A stretch of DNA of 60,876 nt from Christensenellaceae bacterium (GTDB lineage Bacteria > Bacillota > Clostridia > Christensenellales > Aristaeellaceae), in contig JAFLST010000015.1 of NCBI GenBank assembly GCA_022510815.1, positions 1 to 60,876 of the forward strand. The letters run 5' to 3'. Positions 22,980 through 31,911 of the stretch are shown piece after piece. The position numbers and the translations under genes are program-made. Under the pieces are notes generated by a model that worked only from the letters and a program-made list of their open reading frames with translations, did no database searches and was not told where the DNA came from. Within the stretch, counting starts at the first letter, position 1. Each line of letters opens with the position of its first letter.

Positions 22980-23981
22980 ATGGGCAGCGTGACGATGCGC
23001 GACCTCGGCCGCAAGCTGGGCGTGAGCGCGGTGACGGTGTCAAAGGCGCTGGCGGGCAAAAAGGGCGTCAGCGAGGAGACGCGCCGCAGGATCATCCGGC
23101 TGGCGGCGGAGATGGGGTATGTCAACCCGGCTGCGGGTCAGGCGAGGCCGGCGCGCGGACTGGACGTGGGCATCCTGATCCCGGACAGGTTCTTCTCGCC
23201 GGACTCCTTCTACGCCATGTTCTGCAAGGAACTGGTGCAGGCGCTGACCGACGCGGGGCATTTCGGCATTCTCGAGATGCTCACGGCGGAGGACGAAGCG
23301 GGCCTGACGCTGCCCCGTCTGGTCAGCAGCCGCCATGTGGACGCGCTGGTGCTGCTGGGTCAGCCGGGACAGGCTTACCGGCGGATGATTGCCGGACAGG
23401 CAGCGCCGGTGGTGTTTCTGGATTTCTACGATACGTCCGTCACGGCGGACGCGGTGGTCGGGGACAGCGCATACGGCGCCTCCTGTCTGACGGAGCACCT
23501 GATCGGTCAGGGGCATCGGGACATCGGCTTTGTGGGCGATGTGCGGGCCACCAGCTCCATCATGGAGCGGTATCTCGGGTTTGCCTCGGCGATGCTGTAC
23601 CACGGCCTGACGATCCGCCCGGAATGCGTCATCCCGGACCGGGACGCGCAGGGCAGCTTCCTGCCCCTCAATCTGCCGGAGACGCTGCCCACCGCCTTTG
23701 TCTGCAACTGCGACACGGCGGCCGCGTGGCTCATCGAGCAGCTTCAGAGCCGCGGCATTCGCGTGCCGGAGGACGTGTCCGTCACGGGCTACGACGATTT
23801 CCTTCCCGGCTCTCCCGCGATTCCCGCGCTGACCACCTTCCGCGTCGACCGCAGGGCAATGGTGCAGACCACCGTCCGGCTGATGGAGGAGCGCTGCTCC
23901 GGCATGCAGCGGCCTGTGGGCCGCGTGGTCGTCGGCGGCGAGGCGGTCTACCGGGAATCCGTGAGGCCCCTTGAAGATTGA
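22980..23981 (+). CDS. LacI-family transcriptional regulator
   Basis: 333 residues. Residues 3-50 are the LacI helix-turn-helix and hinge (TMRDLGRKLGVSAVTVSKALAGKKGVSEETRRRI), and the remainder is a periplasmic-binding-protein-like sensor (FCNCDTAAAW-like region, YDDF motif near the end). It sits inside the operon, 10 bases after the alpha-galactosidase gene, so it probably represses its own operon until a manno-oligosaccharide or derivative binds. Candidate sites are the inverted repeats at 19431-19444 and 19566-19576. The true inducer is not known. Confidence 0.93.
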   Translation: MGSVTMRDLGRKLGVSAVTVSKALAGKKGVSEETRRRIIRLAAEMGYVNPAAGQARPARGLDVGILIPDRFFSPDSFYAMFCKELVQALTDAGHFGILEMLTAEDEAGLTLPRLVSSRHVDALVLLGQPGQAYRRMIAGQAAPVVFLDFYDTSVTADAVVGDSAYGASCLTEHLIGQGHRDIGFVGDVRATSSIMERYLGFASAMLYHGLTIRPECVIPDRDAQGSFLPLNLPETLPTAFVCNCDTAAAWLIEQLQSRGIRVPEDVSVTGYDDFLPGSPAIPALTTFRVDRRAMVQTTVRLMEERCSGMQRPVGRVVVGGEAVYRESVRPLED

Positions 23982-24017
23982 ATCCCCAATAAAACATATA
24001 GAAAGAGGTAGTGTACA

Positions 24018-25043
24018 ATGGCAGTCAAGATGATCAACGCCGGTTCCCTCCCCAACATCCCGTGGCAGGATAAGCCCGCGAACCACGTCGGCGCGCCCGT
24101 CTGGCGCTACACCGAGAACCCCATCCTCGGCCGCAATCCCACCCCGGAAATCGCCCGCATCTTCAACAGCGCCGTCGCGCCGTGGGAGGATGGTTACATC
24201 GCGGTGCTGCGCGGCGAGCAGGTCAACGGCATCCCGCATGTGTACCTCGGCCACTCCAAGGACGGCATCCACTGGGACGTCGAGCGCAACAAGGTGCCCT
24301 TCGTGGATGAGGACGGCAATCCCAAGATGCCCCACTATGCCTATGACCCGCGTCTGGTGAAGGTGGAGGACACCTACTACATCATCTGGTGCACCGATTT
24401 CTACGGCGCCTCCATCGGCATGGCGAAGACCAAGGACTTCAAGACCTTCACCCGCGTGGAGAACCCCTTCATCCCCTTCAACCGCAACGCGGTGCTCTTC
24501 CCCCGCAAGGTGAACGGCAAGTATAAGCTGCTCTCCCGTCCCTCGGACAGCGGCCACACGCCCTTTGGCGATATCTTCATTTCCGAGTCTCCCGATATGA
24601 CCTACTGGGGCTGCCATCGTCATGTGATGGGCCGCGGCAACGAGTGGTGGGAGTCCGTCAAGATCGGCGGCGGCGCTGCCCCCATCGAGACCACCGAGGG
24701 CTGGCTGCTGTTCTATCACGGCGTGGCCACCACCTGCAACGGCTTCGTGTACTCCATGGGCGGCGCGATCCTCGATATCAACGAGCCCTCCAAGGTGCTC
24801 TACCGCTGCGAGAACTACCTGCTCACCCCCGAAGAGAACTACGAGGTCACCGGCTTCGTGCCCAACGTGGTCTTCCCCTGCGCGACCCTGCAGGATGAGG
24901 ACACCGGCCGCATTGCCATCTACTACGGCGCGGCGGACACCCATGTGGGCCTTGCGTTCACCAAGGTGGATGAGGTGGTCGCCTACATCAAGGAGCACTC
25001 CGTGCTCAACTATCGCGACGGCGAGGCGAAGGATCAGTTCTAA
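24018..25043 (+). CDS. GH130_2 beta-1,4-mannooligosaccharide phosphorylase
   Basis: 341 residues. Beta-1,4-mannooligosaccharide phosphorylases release mannose-1-phosphate from the non-reducing end using phosphate. The five-bladed GH130 fold shows in the repeating W-E-D-G and Y-Y blade motifs; the catalytic acid is Asp ~110 in YAYDPRLVKVED. Phosphate-binding Arg/His residues lie in LLSRPSDSGHTPFGD and LFYHGVAT. The short N terminus and MKNPILGRN-like start (here TENPILGRNPTPEIARIFNSA) place it in subfamily 2 rather than the mannosyl-glucose type. GAGGTAG lies ~9 bases before the ATG. With the epimerase and second GH130 it forms a full phosphorolytic route. Confidence 0.88.
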   Translation: MAVKMINAGSLPNIPWQDKPANHVGAPVWRYTENPILGRNPTPEIARIFNSAVAPWEDGYIAVLRGEQVNGIPHVYLGHSKDGIHWDVERNKVPFVDEDGNPKMPHYAYDPRLVKVEDTYYIIWCTDFYGASIGMAKTKDFKTFTRVENPFIPFNRNAVLFPRKVNGKYKLLSRPSDSGHTPFGDIFISESPDMTYWGCHRHVMGRGNEWWESVKIGGGAAPIETTEGWLLFYHGVATTCNGFVYSMGGAILDINEPSKVLYRCENYLLTPEENYEVTGFVPNVVFPCATLQDEDTGRIAIYYGAADTHVGLAFTKVDEVVAYIKEHSVLNYRDGEAKDQF

Positions 25044-25148
25044 GAGACGAAGGAATGTCGGGAGGGGCCGTATTCTGCGGCTGCCAGCGGCGGATGAATG
25101 AGGCAACAGTGCGGGAAGTGTCCGCTTTCTGCGCGACTATGCTGAATT

Positions 25149-25205
25149 GAGGCGCTTTTGGGGCTCAAGCGCTCCTCCCGGGCTTTCCTCGGAGGGAGGC
25201 GACGT
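25149..25205 (+). repeat. Dispersed hairpin repeat, copy C (degenerate)
   Basis: It aligns with the repeat after ftsK: a GAGGCGCTTTTGGGG / CAAGCGCTCCTC imperfect stem, then a tail ending GGAGGGAGGCGACG. Here the tail supplies the ribosome-binding site of the GNAT gene at 25212. Confidence 0.5.
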
Positions 25206-25211
25206 TGCACG

Positions 25212-25784
25212 ATGTTGAAGGACTACGCAGCGCAGAAGCCAACGCTGGCAACGCCTCGCCTGATGCTCAGGCCCATGACCATCGAGGATGCGCCTGATCT
25301 GAAGGAATGGCTTGCCCGCGATGAGGTTTACACCTATTGGGGCCGAAAGGCCACCATCGGCGAGAAGGAACCTGAGCGGCTGTTCATTGACGCGCGCCCA
25401 TGGGTGAAGCGTAAGCCGGAGCTTGGCTTTGACTGGGGCGTAGTGCTCCGGGAAACGGGCAAGGTCATCGGCACGGTAACCATCTTCGAGGTGGAGAACA
25501 ACCGCATGGCGGGCCTTGGATATCGCCTTGACCCGCGCTTCTGGGGCCGGGGCATCGCCACAGAGGCCGTCATGGAGGCCATACGATTCCTCTTTGAGCA
25601 GACGGAGCTGGACAGGCTCTGGGCCACTGTGGATGTGCGGAATGCCGCCTCGTGGCGGGTGCTTGAGAAGTGCGGCTTCGTCCGGGAGGGCACCGTCCGC
25701 CGGGGGAAAATGGTCTCTGTCTACTGTGATTATCACCTGTATGGTCTGCTCCGGGAGGACGCGGGCCGCAACGATAAGGAGTGA
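25212..25784 (+). CDS. GNAT-family N-acetyltransferase
   Basis: 190 residues. It has the ribosomal-protein-acetyltransferase (RimJ/RimL-like) GNAT layout: [22 protein letters not shown] at the N terminus, the acetyl-CoA loop around residues 115-130 ([20 protein letters not shown]) and the [19 protein letters not shown] motif near the end. It transfers acetyl from acetyl-CoA to an amine; the substrate is unknown. It lies between the two GH130 genes and could be a passenger. The start at ATG 25212 follows GGAGGGAGG by ~11 bases; the frame is open further upstream without a better site. Confidence 0.88.
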   Translation: MLKDYAAQKPTLATPRLMLRPMTIEDAPDLKEWLARDEVYTYWGRKATIGEKEPERLFIDARPWVKRKPELGFDWGVVLRETGKVIGTVTIFEVENNRMAGLGYRLDPRFWGRGIATEAVMEAIRFLFEQTELDRLWATVDVRNAASWRVLEKCGFVREGTVRRGKMVSVYCDYHLYGLLREDAGRNDKE

Positions 25785-25789
25785 ATAGC

Positions 25790-26962
25790 ATGCAGTCCCG
25801 CAGCTTCGCCTCGCTGATGGAGCAGTACGAGCGGCTCATCGCCCGGCCCAATCCGGTGAACGAGCGGTTTTATAACGGGCTGTTTACGCGGTATCAGTTT
25901 CCGGTGCTGACCCGGGAGCATGTGCCGCCCTTCTGGATGTACGACGCTGACCCGGCGAGCAATCCCTACATGATGCAGCGGCTGGGCGTGAACGCGACCA
26001 TGAACAGCGGCGCGATCAAGCTGAATGGCAAGTATTGCCTCGTGGTGCGCGTGGAGGGACAGGACAGGAAGTCCTTCTTCGCGGTGGCGGAGAGCGACCG
26101 GCCCACGGAGGGCTTCCGCTTCCGGGACTATCCCGTGGTGCTGCCGGACACCTGTCCCGAGGAGACCAACGTCTACGATATGCGGCTGACGCAGCATGAG
26201 GATGGCTGGATTTACGGCGTATTCTGCTCCGAGAGCAAGGATACGACCGTGAACGACCTGTCCGCCGCCGTGGCCGCCGCGGGCATCGTGCGCACGAAGG
26301 ACCTTGAGACGTGGGAGCGCCTGCCGAACCTGAAGACGCTCCGCTCGCCCCAGCAGCGCAACGTGGTGCTGCACCCGGAGCTTGTGGACGGAAAGTATGC
26401 TTTCTACACCCGACCCATGGATGACTTCATCGAGACGGGCTCCGGCGGCGGCATCGGCTTCGGGCTCTGCGAGGACATCACGAACCCCGTCATTGACGAG
26501 GAGAAGATTATTGCGCCCCGGCGGTATCATACCATCACCGAGAGCAAGAACGGCGCGGGCGCTACGCCCATCAAGACGGACGCGGGGTGGATTCACATTG
26601 CCCACGGCGTGCGCAACACAGCGGCGGGCCTGCGGTATGTGCTCTATGCCTTCATGACCGCGCTGGATGATCCGTCCCGGGTGATTGCCGAGCCTGCCGG
26701 CATGCTGCTGGGCCCGCTGGGGCACGAGCGACTCGGCGACGTGAGCAACGTGGTCTTCTCCAACGGCGCGATCGCCGATGAGGATGGTCAGGTGTACATC
26801 TACTATGCCTCGTCGGACACCCGGCTGCATGTGGCGCAGACGGATGTGGGGCGGCTGTGCGACTATCTGCTCAATACGCCTGCCGATCCTCTGCGCAGCC
26901 CGGACTGCGTGAAGCAGCGGTGTGCGCTGATCCAAAAGAACCTTGAATTTCTGAGGAGGTAA
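25790..26962 (+). CDS. GH130_1 4-O-beta-D-mannosyl-D-glucose phosphorylase
   Basis: 390 residues, the length of Ruminococcus albus RaMP1 and Bacteroides BfMGP. The enzyme splits mannosyl-beta-1,4-glucose with phosphate into mannose-1-phosphate and glucose. The long N-terminal helix ([25 protein letters not shown]) is typical of subfamily 1, and the catalytic Asp ~130 lies in [13 protein letters not shown]. Phosphate-site residues lie in YTRPMDDF and [14 protein letters not shown] lies 8 bases before ATG 25790; the GTG at 25781 overlaps this site. It takes the product of the epimerase at 19608. Confidence 0.9.
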   Translation: MQSRSFASLMEQYERLIARPNPVNERFYNGLFTRYQFPVLTREHVPPFWMYDADPASNPYMMQRLGVNATMNSGAIKLNGKYCLVVRVEGQDRKSFFAVAESDRPTEGFRFRDYPVVLPDTCPEETNVYDMRLTQHEDGWIYGVFCSESKDTTVNDLSAAVAAAGIVRTKDLETWERLPNLKTLRSPQQRNVVLHPELVDGKYAFYTRPMDDFIETGSGGGIGFGLCEDITNPVIDEEKIIAPRRYHTITESKNGAGATPIKTDAGWIHIAHGVRNTAAGLRYVLYAFMTALDDPSRVIAEPAGMLLGPLGHERLGDVSNVVFSNGAIADEDGQVYIYYASSDTRLHVAQTDVGRLCDYLLNTPADPLRSPDCVKQRCALIQKNLEFLRR

Positions 26963-26967
26963 CAAAC

Positions 26968-28467
26968 ATGTTTACACTGGCTCCTCTTTTCGGCAATGGC
27001 GCGGTGCTGGCGCGGAACAAGGAGATTCGCGTTTTCGGCACGGCGGAGGACGGCGCGGAGCTTCGCGCGGTGCTGGCGGACAAGACCGGCGGGGCGCTGG
27101 CGGAGGCGGTCTGCACGGCGGAGGACGGACGCTTCCTGCTGTGGCTGGCCCCCCAGACGACGCAAATTGGCTGCACCCTGACCGTCACGGACGGGACGGC
27201 GAGCGTCACGAGCAAGGACATTGCCATTGGCGAGGTGTACTTCGCGGGCGGTCAGAGCAACATGGAGCTGGAGCTTCAAAACGCGGACGAGGGCCCCGAG
27301 CTGATCGGGAAGCATCTTGATCCTGACCTGCGCTATTTCAACGTGCCGAAGAAGCCCGTCTGGGATGACAGCGCGGTGGAGGCTGAACGCCAGTCTCACT
27401 GGGAGAGCATTCGTCCCGGCTACGGCAAGGACATGTCCGCGGTGGCGTATTTCTTCGCCGTGAAGCTGCGGGCGAAGCTGGGCGTGCCCGTCGGCGTCAT
27501 CGACTGCTACTGGGGCGGCACCTCGATCACCTGCTGGATGGATGAGGTTGCCCTGAAGCGCACGGCGGAAGGCCAGCGCTACATGAACGAGTACGCTGAG
27601 CGGGCCGGGGACAAGACCATGGAGCAGTATCTGAAGGAAGAAGCGGCTTTCGGTCAGTACTGCGTCGAATGGAACCAGAAGGCTGACGCGCTGCGCAAGG
27701 AAAAGCCTGACATCACATGGCCGGAGATCAACGGCATCATCGGGCAGATGCAGTGGAATCCTCCCGTCGGCCCCGGCGCGCCCTACCGTCCGTCCGGGCT
27801 GTGCGAAACCATGCTCAAGCGCGTGGTGCCTGCGACGCTCACGGGTTTCCTGTTCTATCAGGGCGAGGAGGACTCCGGCCGTTCCAGCTGCTATGACGAG
27901 CTGCTGGTCAGCGCGGTCAAGCGCTGGCGGGAGCTGTTCATGGACGAGGAGCTGCCCTTCCTGAACGTACAGCTCCCGATGTGGATATCCTCCGAGGGCG
28001 TGGAAGACGGCGGCTGGGGCCGGTTCCGGCATGTGCAGGAGCGGGCGTGGAAGCGGCTGCGGAACAGCGGCTTGGCGGTCACCATCGACTGCGGCGAGTT
28101 CGACAACATTCATCCCACCGACAAGCGCACTGTCGGCGAGCGGCTCTTTGAGCAGGCCCTGTCGGTCGTCTATGGCGAGCAGGGGAAGGAATCCCCCCGG
28201 GCCACGGGCAAGCATACCGTCGGGAACGTGCTGACGGTCACGCTGACCGCGCCGGTCACCGCCCGCGGCGAGGAAACCCTGCTGGAGATCGCCGGACAGG
28301 ACGGCAAGTTCGTCCGGGCTGAGGTGACGGTGGACGGCGACAAGCTGCGCCTGTCCTCGCCGGAGGTCCCCCATCCCGTGGCGGCCCGGTACGCGCATGT
28401 CAACTGGGGCAAGGTGCAGCTCTTTGGTGAGAACGGCCTGCCGCTGGCGCCCTTCATTCTCGAGTGA
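26968..28467 (+). CDS. SGNH-family carbohydrate acetylesterase (sialate O-acetylesterase-like)
   Basis: 499 residues. The SGNH signature is GEVYFAGGQSNMELEL with nucleophile Ser ~97; the Asp-His of the triad are likely Asp ~379 and His ~382 in DNIHPTDK. IDCYWGGTSITCW and FLFYQGEEDS supply oxyanion and substrate-site residues. Domain order is an N-terminal beta-sandwich, SGNH core and C-terminal beta-sandwich, as in sialate O-acetylesterase and xyloglucan acetylesterases. In a mannan cluster the best guess is removal of O-acetyl groups from acetylated mannooligosaccharides; sialic acid is less likely because no sialidase or NAN genes are present. No signal peptide. GAGGAGG before the ATG; 5-base gap from the GH130 gene. 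Confidence 0.82.
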   Translation: MFTLAPLFGNGAVLARNKEIRVFGTAEDGAELRAVLADKTGGALAEAVCTAEDGRFLLWLAPQTTQIGCTLTVTDGTASVTSKDIAIGEVYFAGGQSNMELELQNADEGPELIGKHLDPDLRYFNVPKKPVWDDSAVEAERQSHWESIRPGYGKDMSAVAYFFAVKLRAKLGVPVGVIDCYWGGTSITCWMDEVALKRTAEGQRYMNEYAERAGDKTMEQYLKEEAAFGQYCVEWNQKADALRKEKPDITWPEINGIIGQMQWNPPVGPGAPYRPSGLCETMLKRVVPATLTGFLFYQGEEDSGRSSCYDELLVSAVKRWRELFMDEELPFLNVQLPMWISSEGVEDGGWGRFRHVQERAWKRLRNSGLAVTIDCGEFDNIHPTDKRTVGERLFEQALSVVYGEQGKESPRATGKHTVGNVLTVTLTAPVTARGEETLLEIAGQDGKFVRAEVTVDGDKLRLSSPEVPHPVAARYAHVNWGKVQLFGENGLPLAPFILE

Positions 28468-28479
28468 GGAGGGCGGCCC

Positions 28480-28914
28480 ATGGCAAGCGCGAAGTACTGC
28501 CGGGTGTTTCCGCTGGATACCTTCCCGGTGTTCCAGTACGTGGTCATTTTCAGCCGGATGAACGGTCGCTGGCTGTTCTCGCGGCACCGTCAGCGCCAGA
28601 CATGGGAGACGCAGGGCGGGCACATCGAGCCTGGCGAAACATCCCTTGAGGCCGCGAAGCGCGAGCTGTATGAGGAGAGCGGCGCGAAGGAATTCACCAT
28701 CGTGCCGGTCTGCGACTACTGGGCGGGAAATGACACGGGCAGTTCCGTTGGCGCGGTGTTTCTGGCGGAGATCACGGAGCTGGGCGACCTGCCCGACAGC
28801 GAAATGGCGGAGGTGCGGGCCTTTGACACCCTGCCTGATGCGGTGACTTATCCTGCCATCACGCCGATGCTCTTTGAGGAAATCAAGGCGTTCATGACGA
28901 GGGCGTCCGGTTGA
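28480..28914 (+). CDS. Nudix hydrolase
   Basis: 144 residues. The Nudix box is complete at ~45-70 (GGHIEPGETSLEAAKRELYEESGA, matching G-x5-E-x7-R-E-U-x-E-E-x-G-U). Such enzymes cleave nucleoside diphosphates linked to another group; the substrate is not predictable. The gene is 12 bases after the esterase and closes the mannan operon, where a role on a nucleotide sugar is possible but unproved. Confidence 0.9.
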   Translation: MASAKYCRVFPLDTFPVFQYVVIFSRMNGRWLFSRHRQRQTWETQGGHIEPGETSLEAAKRELYEESGAKEFTIVPVCDYWAGNDTGSSVGAVFLAEITELGDLPDSEMAEVRAFDTLPDAVTYPAITPMLFEEIKAFMTRASG

Positions 28915-28928
28915 TTGACCGGGCGCCC
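28901..28928 (+). terminator. Hairpin terminator at the end of the mannan operon
   Basis: 10-bp stem with one wobble (28901-28910 with 28919-28928), overlapping the stop codon of the Nudix gene. The following T run is weak. Confidence 0.6.
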
Positions 28929-28972
28929 CTGTTGACTTTGTAACGAGCAAGAGAATCAGGAGGGCATGGCCG

Positions 28973-31122
28973 ATGAAACGCTGTCTGATATTCAGCCTGC
29001 TGGCGGGTGGCTGCTCCTCCTGCTGTGCCCGGGCCTGATGCTCCATGCCCGCGCGGAAACGACCGTCCGTCTGGAGGCGGGGGCCAATCCGTTGGCTGCC
29101 GTTCGGGAAGGCTTTGTTGTTTCCACAGGGGCGCAGGTTCTGCTTTGGAACCCCGCGACGGAGGAAGGCACCACGCTGGAGCGCATGCTCTACCCCGTGA
29201 ATCGGATGTTCTATGCCGACGCGCAGGGACAGCTGTGGTCGCCGCAGATTGTGACCGGCGCCGATTCGGAAGAAACCCGTCAGGTGATGCAGCGCCTGTC
29301 GGCTGAAGACGATCGCCTGCTCGTTCAGGAAACGCTGCCGCTGCCGGAAGGATTCGATTTTCTGGGCGGTCTGTGGGCCGATGAGGAGACGCTCATCGTC
29401 TATGGCAGGGGAGAGAACGGACAGACTCAGTTCGTTTCTGTCGACAGGCGGACACAGGAAGCGGCTGTGTGCCATGTGTCTCCGCTGTCCTTCGTGACGG
29501 GATACCGGGAGGGGATGTTTCTCGCTGTCCGGTTCCAGCAGACCACCTTCAGGAGCGAGCTGGTGGTTGTCGATCCGCGCACAGGCAGCATGACGGCGCT
29601 GCTGTCTTTTGAGAGCCTGCCCCAAGCGCTGGCCTATTGTCCGCAGTCGGGACTGGCTGCGTGGGTCGCCTCGCCGTATGTCTTCGCGTTTTCCCCGGAC
29701 GGCGGCGATGAACCCATGATACAGGGATATCTGCCAATGAACGCGGAGGCCGGGACGACAGGCTATTTAGCCCTTAACGAAGCGGGCTGGTGCGCGCTGG
29801 CTTACGACGGGACGCTTGTCTGCACGAGACTTGACCCAACGTGGTCGCACAGCAGTGAGCACCTGCGCATCGCCGCGGCTGGCGAGGATCGGGAGGAGAC
29901 GAAACGGTTCCGCCTCGCAAACCCGGATTTCCCGGTGGAAACGGCTCTGTATGGGTATTTGGACATGTTTCCCGCGCAGGTCAGCATGAAGCTCCGCGCA
30001 GGCGACACAACCAATGACATCTTTATGATCAGGAGCTTTGAGCAAGGGTTTGACGCGCTGATGGAGCAAGGCTTCGCTGCTGATCTGTCGGATTCCGGGG
30101 CGCTGTGGCGCTGGTCGGAGACGCTGCTTCCTGCAGTGCGGGAGACCGTCGTCAGGGATGGCAGGCTGCTGGGCGTTCCCGTGGCGCTGGCGTTCTATCA
30201 GTCCGGCTTGGCCTATGACGCGGAGGCGCTCGAGGCGTGCGGCCTGTCACCGGAAGAGCTGCCGAGGGACCTGCGCGGCCTGATGCGGCAGATGACCGCG
30301 TGGTATCTGGACGGGACGCTCGAAGATGTGCGCATGCTCGACTACCCGGATCAGAAGGCCTCGCTGATTCGGTACGTTTGCGGGAAGTACATTGATGCTG
30401 CGGCGGAGAACGATCAGATTGACTTCCGTGCGCCGCTCTTCCGGGAACTGATGGTGGCCGCGGAGGAGCTGCTGGCCGCGATGGAGCAGCGGAACTGCCT
30501 GTCGGATCAGATGCCTGCCCTATTCGATGACGTCACGCTGGAGCGCTGGCTGATGAATGATCTGCCGGCGGCGTTTGCCGGTGGATTCCTGCCCCTGACC
30601 TTGGCGGATGGCATGGAACCGCAATATATGGCCTATGCGACGGTTGTCGTTGTGAATCCGCTCTCCCGGCGCAGGGGGCAGGCTTTGGCCTATCTGGAGG
30701 CTGTCGCGGGGAACCTGCCCGCGGAACAGGCGCTGTAATTGCGGTCGGACACAGCGGAGCCGCTTGAACGCCCGGACTATGCGGAGCAGCGTCAGGCCTG
30801 TCTGGATGTGATTGCCCTGTATGAGCAGGTCCTGCGGCAAGGGGACGGTTCCGATCGGGAGATCAGCGCCGTGCTTGATGAATGGCGGGCAAATCTGCTC
30901 GACCTTGAAGCGAACCGATGGCTGATTTCTCCGGAAAGCATTGAACGCTACCGGTCCGTGGCGAACCAGATCGTGATGGAGAGCGAATTGACTGTCAGGT
31001 TCACCGAGCGCGGGGAGTATCGCGCACTGCTCCAGCAATATGCCAGCGGTCAGGTGAATCTGGAGCAGTTGATCGGACAGCTTGCCAGTCAGGCAGACAT
31101 GATGCGGATGGAAAATGAGTGA
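28973..31122 (+). pseudogene. Extracellular solute-binding protein-like gene, broken by a frameshift and a stop
   Basis: AGGAGG (28958-28963) is 9 bases before ATG 28973, which starts a good signal peptide (MKRCLIFSLLAGG) but hits a stop after 21 codons. The main protein lies one base back in another frame (open from 28966, where the ATG is only 1-2 bases from AGGAGG). So one base seems lost around 28995-29020. A second lesion is an in-frame TAA at 30736-30738; the same frame then continues to 31122 for 127 codons with sensible sequence (a WLISPESIERYR segment). The encoded protein would be ~715 residues: a beta-propeller-like N-terminal half and a C-terminal half like ABC-importer solute-binding proteins (LLGVPVALAFYQSGLAYDAEALEACGLS). 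It follows the mannan operon, so it may once have served import. Confidence 0.75.
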
Positions 31123-31163
31123 TCCGCGCCCTTTGCAACCTTTGTCACAATTGGGCGCGTTGT

Positions 31164-31192
31164 TTGACAGGCGGCAGGGCATCCGGTATAAT
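31164..31192 (+). promoter_or_regulatory. Sigma-A promoter of the small membrane protein gene
   Basis: TTGACA (31164-31169), 17 bases, TATAAT (31187-31192): full consensus. It excludes start codons upstream of ~31199. Confidence 0.93.
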
Positions 31193-31216
31193 AGAAGCAC
31201 GAAGGGAGGGATCGCC

Positions 31217-31822
31217 ATGGAGACTGCGCAGGTCAAAGCGCCCGCGGTGAAGCGCGTTTTGAAGGCCATCGGCACGACGCTGCTGATGCTGCTGCTGGCC
31301 GCGGTGTTCTATGTGGCGGTCATCCTCGGTGATCCGCAGGAGGCCGAGCAGTCCGTGAAGCCGCTGGTCGATCAGCCGCTTTTGCAGGCCTCGCCCGCCA
31401 TCACCATCGATGGGGAAGGCCATTTGGCGGCGCTGCTGAATCCCTTCCCGGCGCCGGTGATGTGCCCGCTCTCCGGCAGCGGGCTGACGCTGGTTTCCGG
31501 CATAAGCTATGACGCGGCCTTCGAGGATGGCTTTGGGCGGATCGTGTCGCTGAAATATGCGAACGCCGCGGGGCAGGAGATGACCGTGGAGAGCATCTAT
31601 CCGGCGCGGGCGCTGTCGCTGATGGGACGGAAGGACTATCACCTCGCGGGTGTCGCGGGGCAGACGCTGGCGGGACTTCGATCGGTGCGCATGGAAAACG
31701 ATTCGACCATCCGGCTTCACGCGCAGGCAGAGGAAGCCGTCTATGTGGTGACCGTGCCGAAGATGGAGTCCTCCGAGCTGATCGCTTTCACCCGGTCGCT
31801 GCAGCTCTTTGAGGGAGAATAA
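31217..31822 (+). CDS. Membrane-anchored hypothetical protein
   Basis: 201 residues. A short basic N terminus is followed by one membrane helix (~16-38, IGTTLLMLLLAAVFYVAVILG) and a ~160-residue outer domain, probably beta-rich, with PVMCPLSGSGLTLVSG and SLKYANAAGQEMTVESIYPARAL. No family recognised. ATG 31217 is chosen because it lies 25 bases after the predicted -10 and has GAAGGGAGGG upstream. It stands alone between the pseudogene and the flavoprotein gene. Confidence 0.75.
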   Translation: METAQVKAPAVKRVLKAIGTTLLMLLLAAVFYVAVILGDPQEAEQSVKPLVDQPLLQASPAITIDGEGHLAALLNPFPAPVMCPLSGSGLTLVSGISYDAAFEDGFGRIVSLKYANAAGQEMTVESIYPARALSLMGRKDYHLAGVAGQTLAGLRSVRMENDSTIRLHAQAEEAVYVVTVPKMESSELIAFTRSLQLFEGE

Positions 31823-31911
31823 GCGCATAATCATTTGTCAGGCAGGATGATGAGGCCGGTGGGCCAGCACGTCCTGCCTTTCTTTTTTGCCGTGTTGCAG
31901 GAGGTATGGAC

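Noticed and set aside
30736-30738. Recoding of the TAA stop in the solute-binding gene
   Set aside because: TAA is not used for selenocysteine or pyrrolysine, and a separate frameshift exists at the gene start, so decay is simpler.
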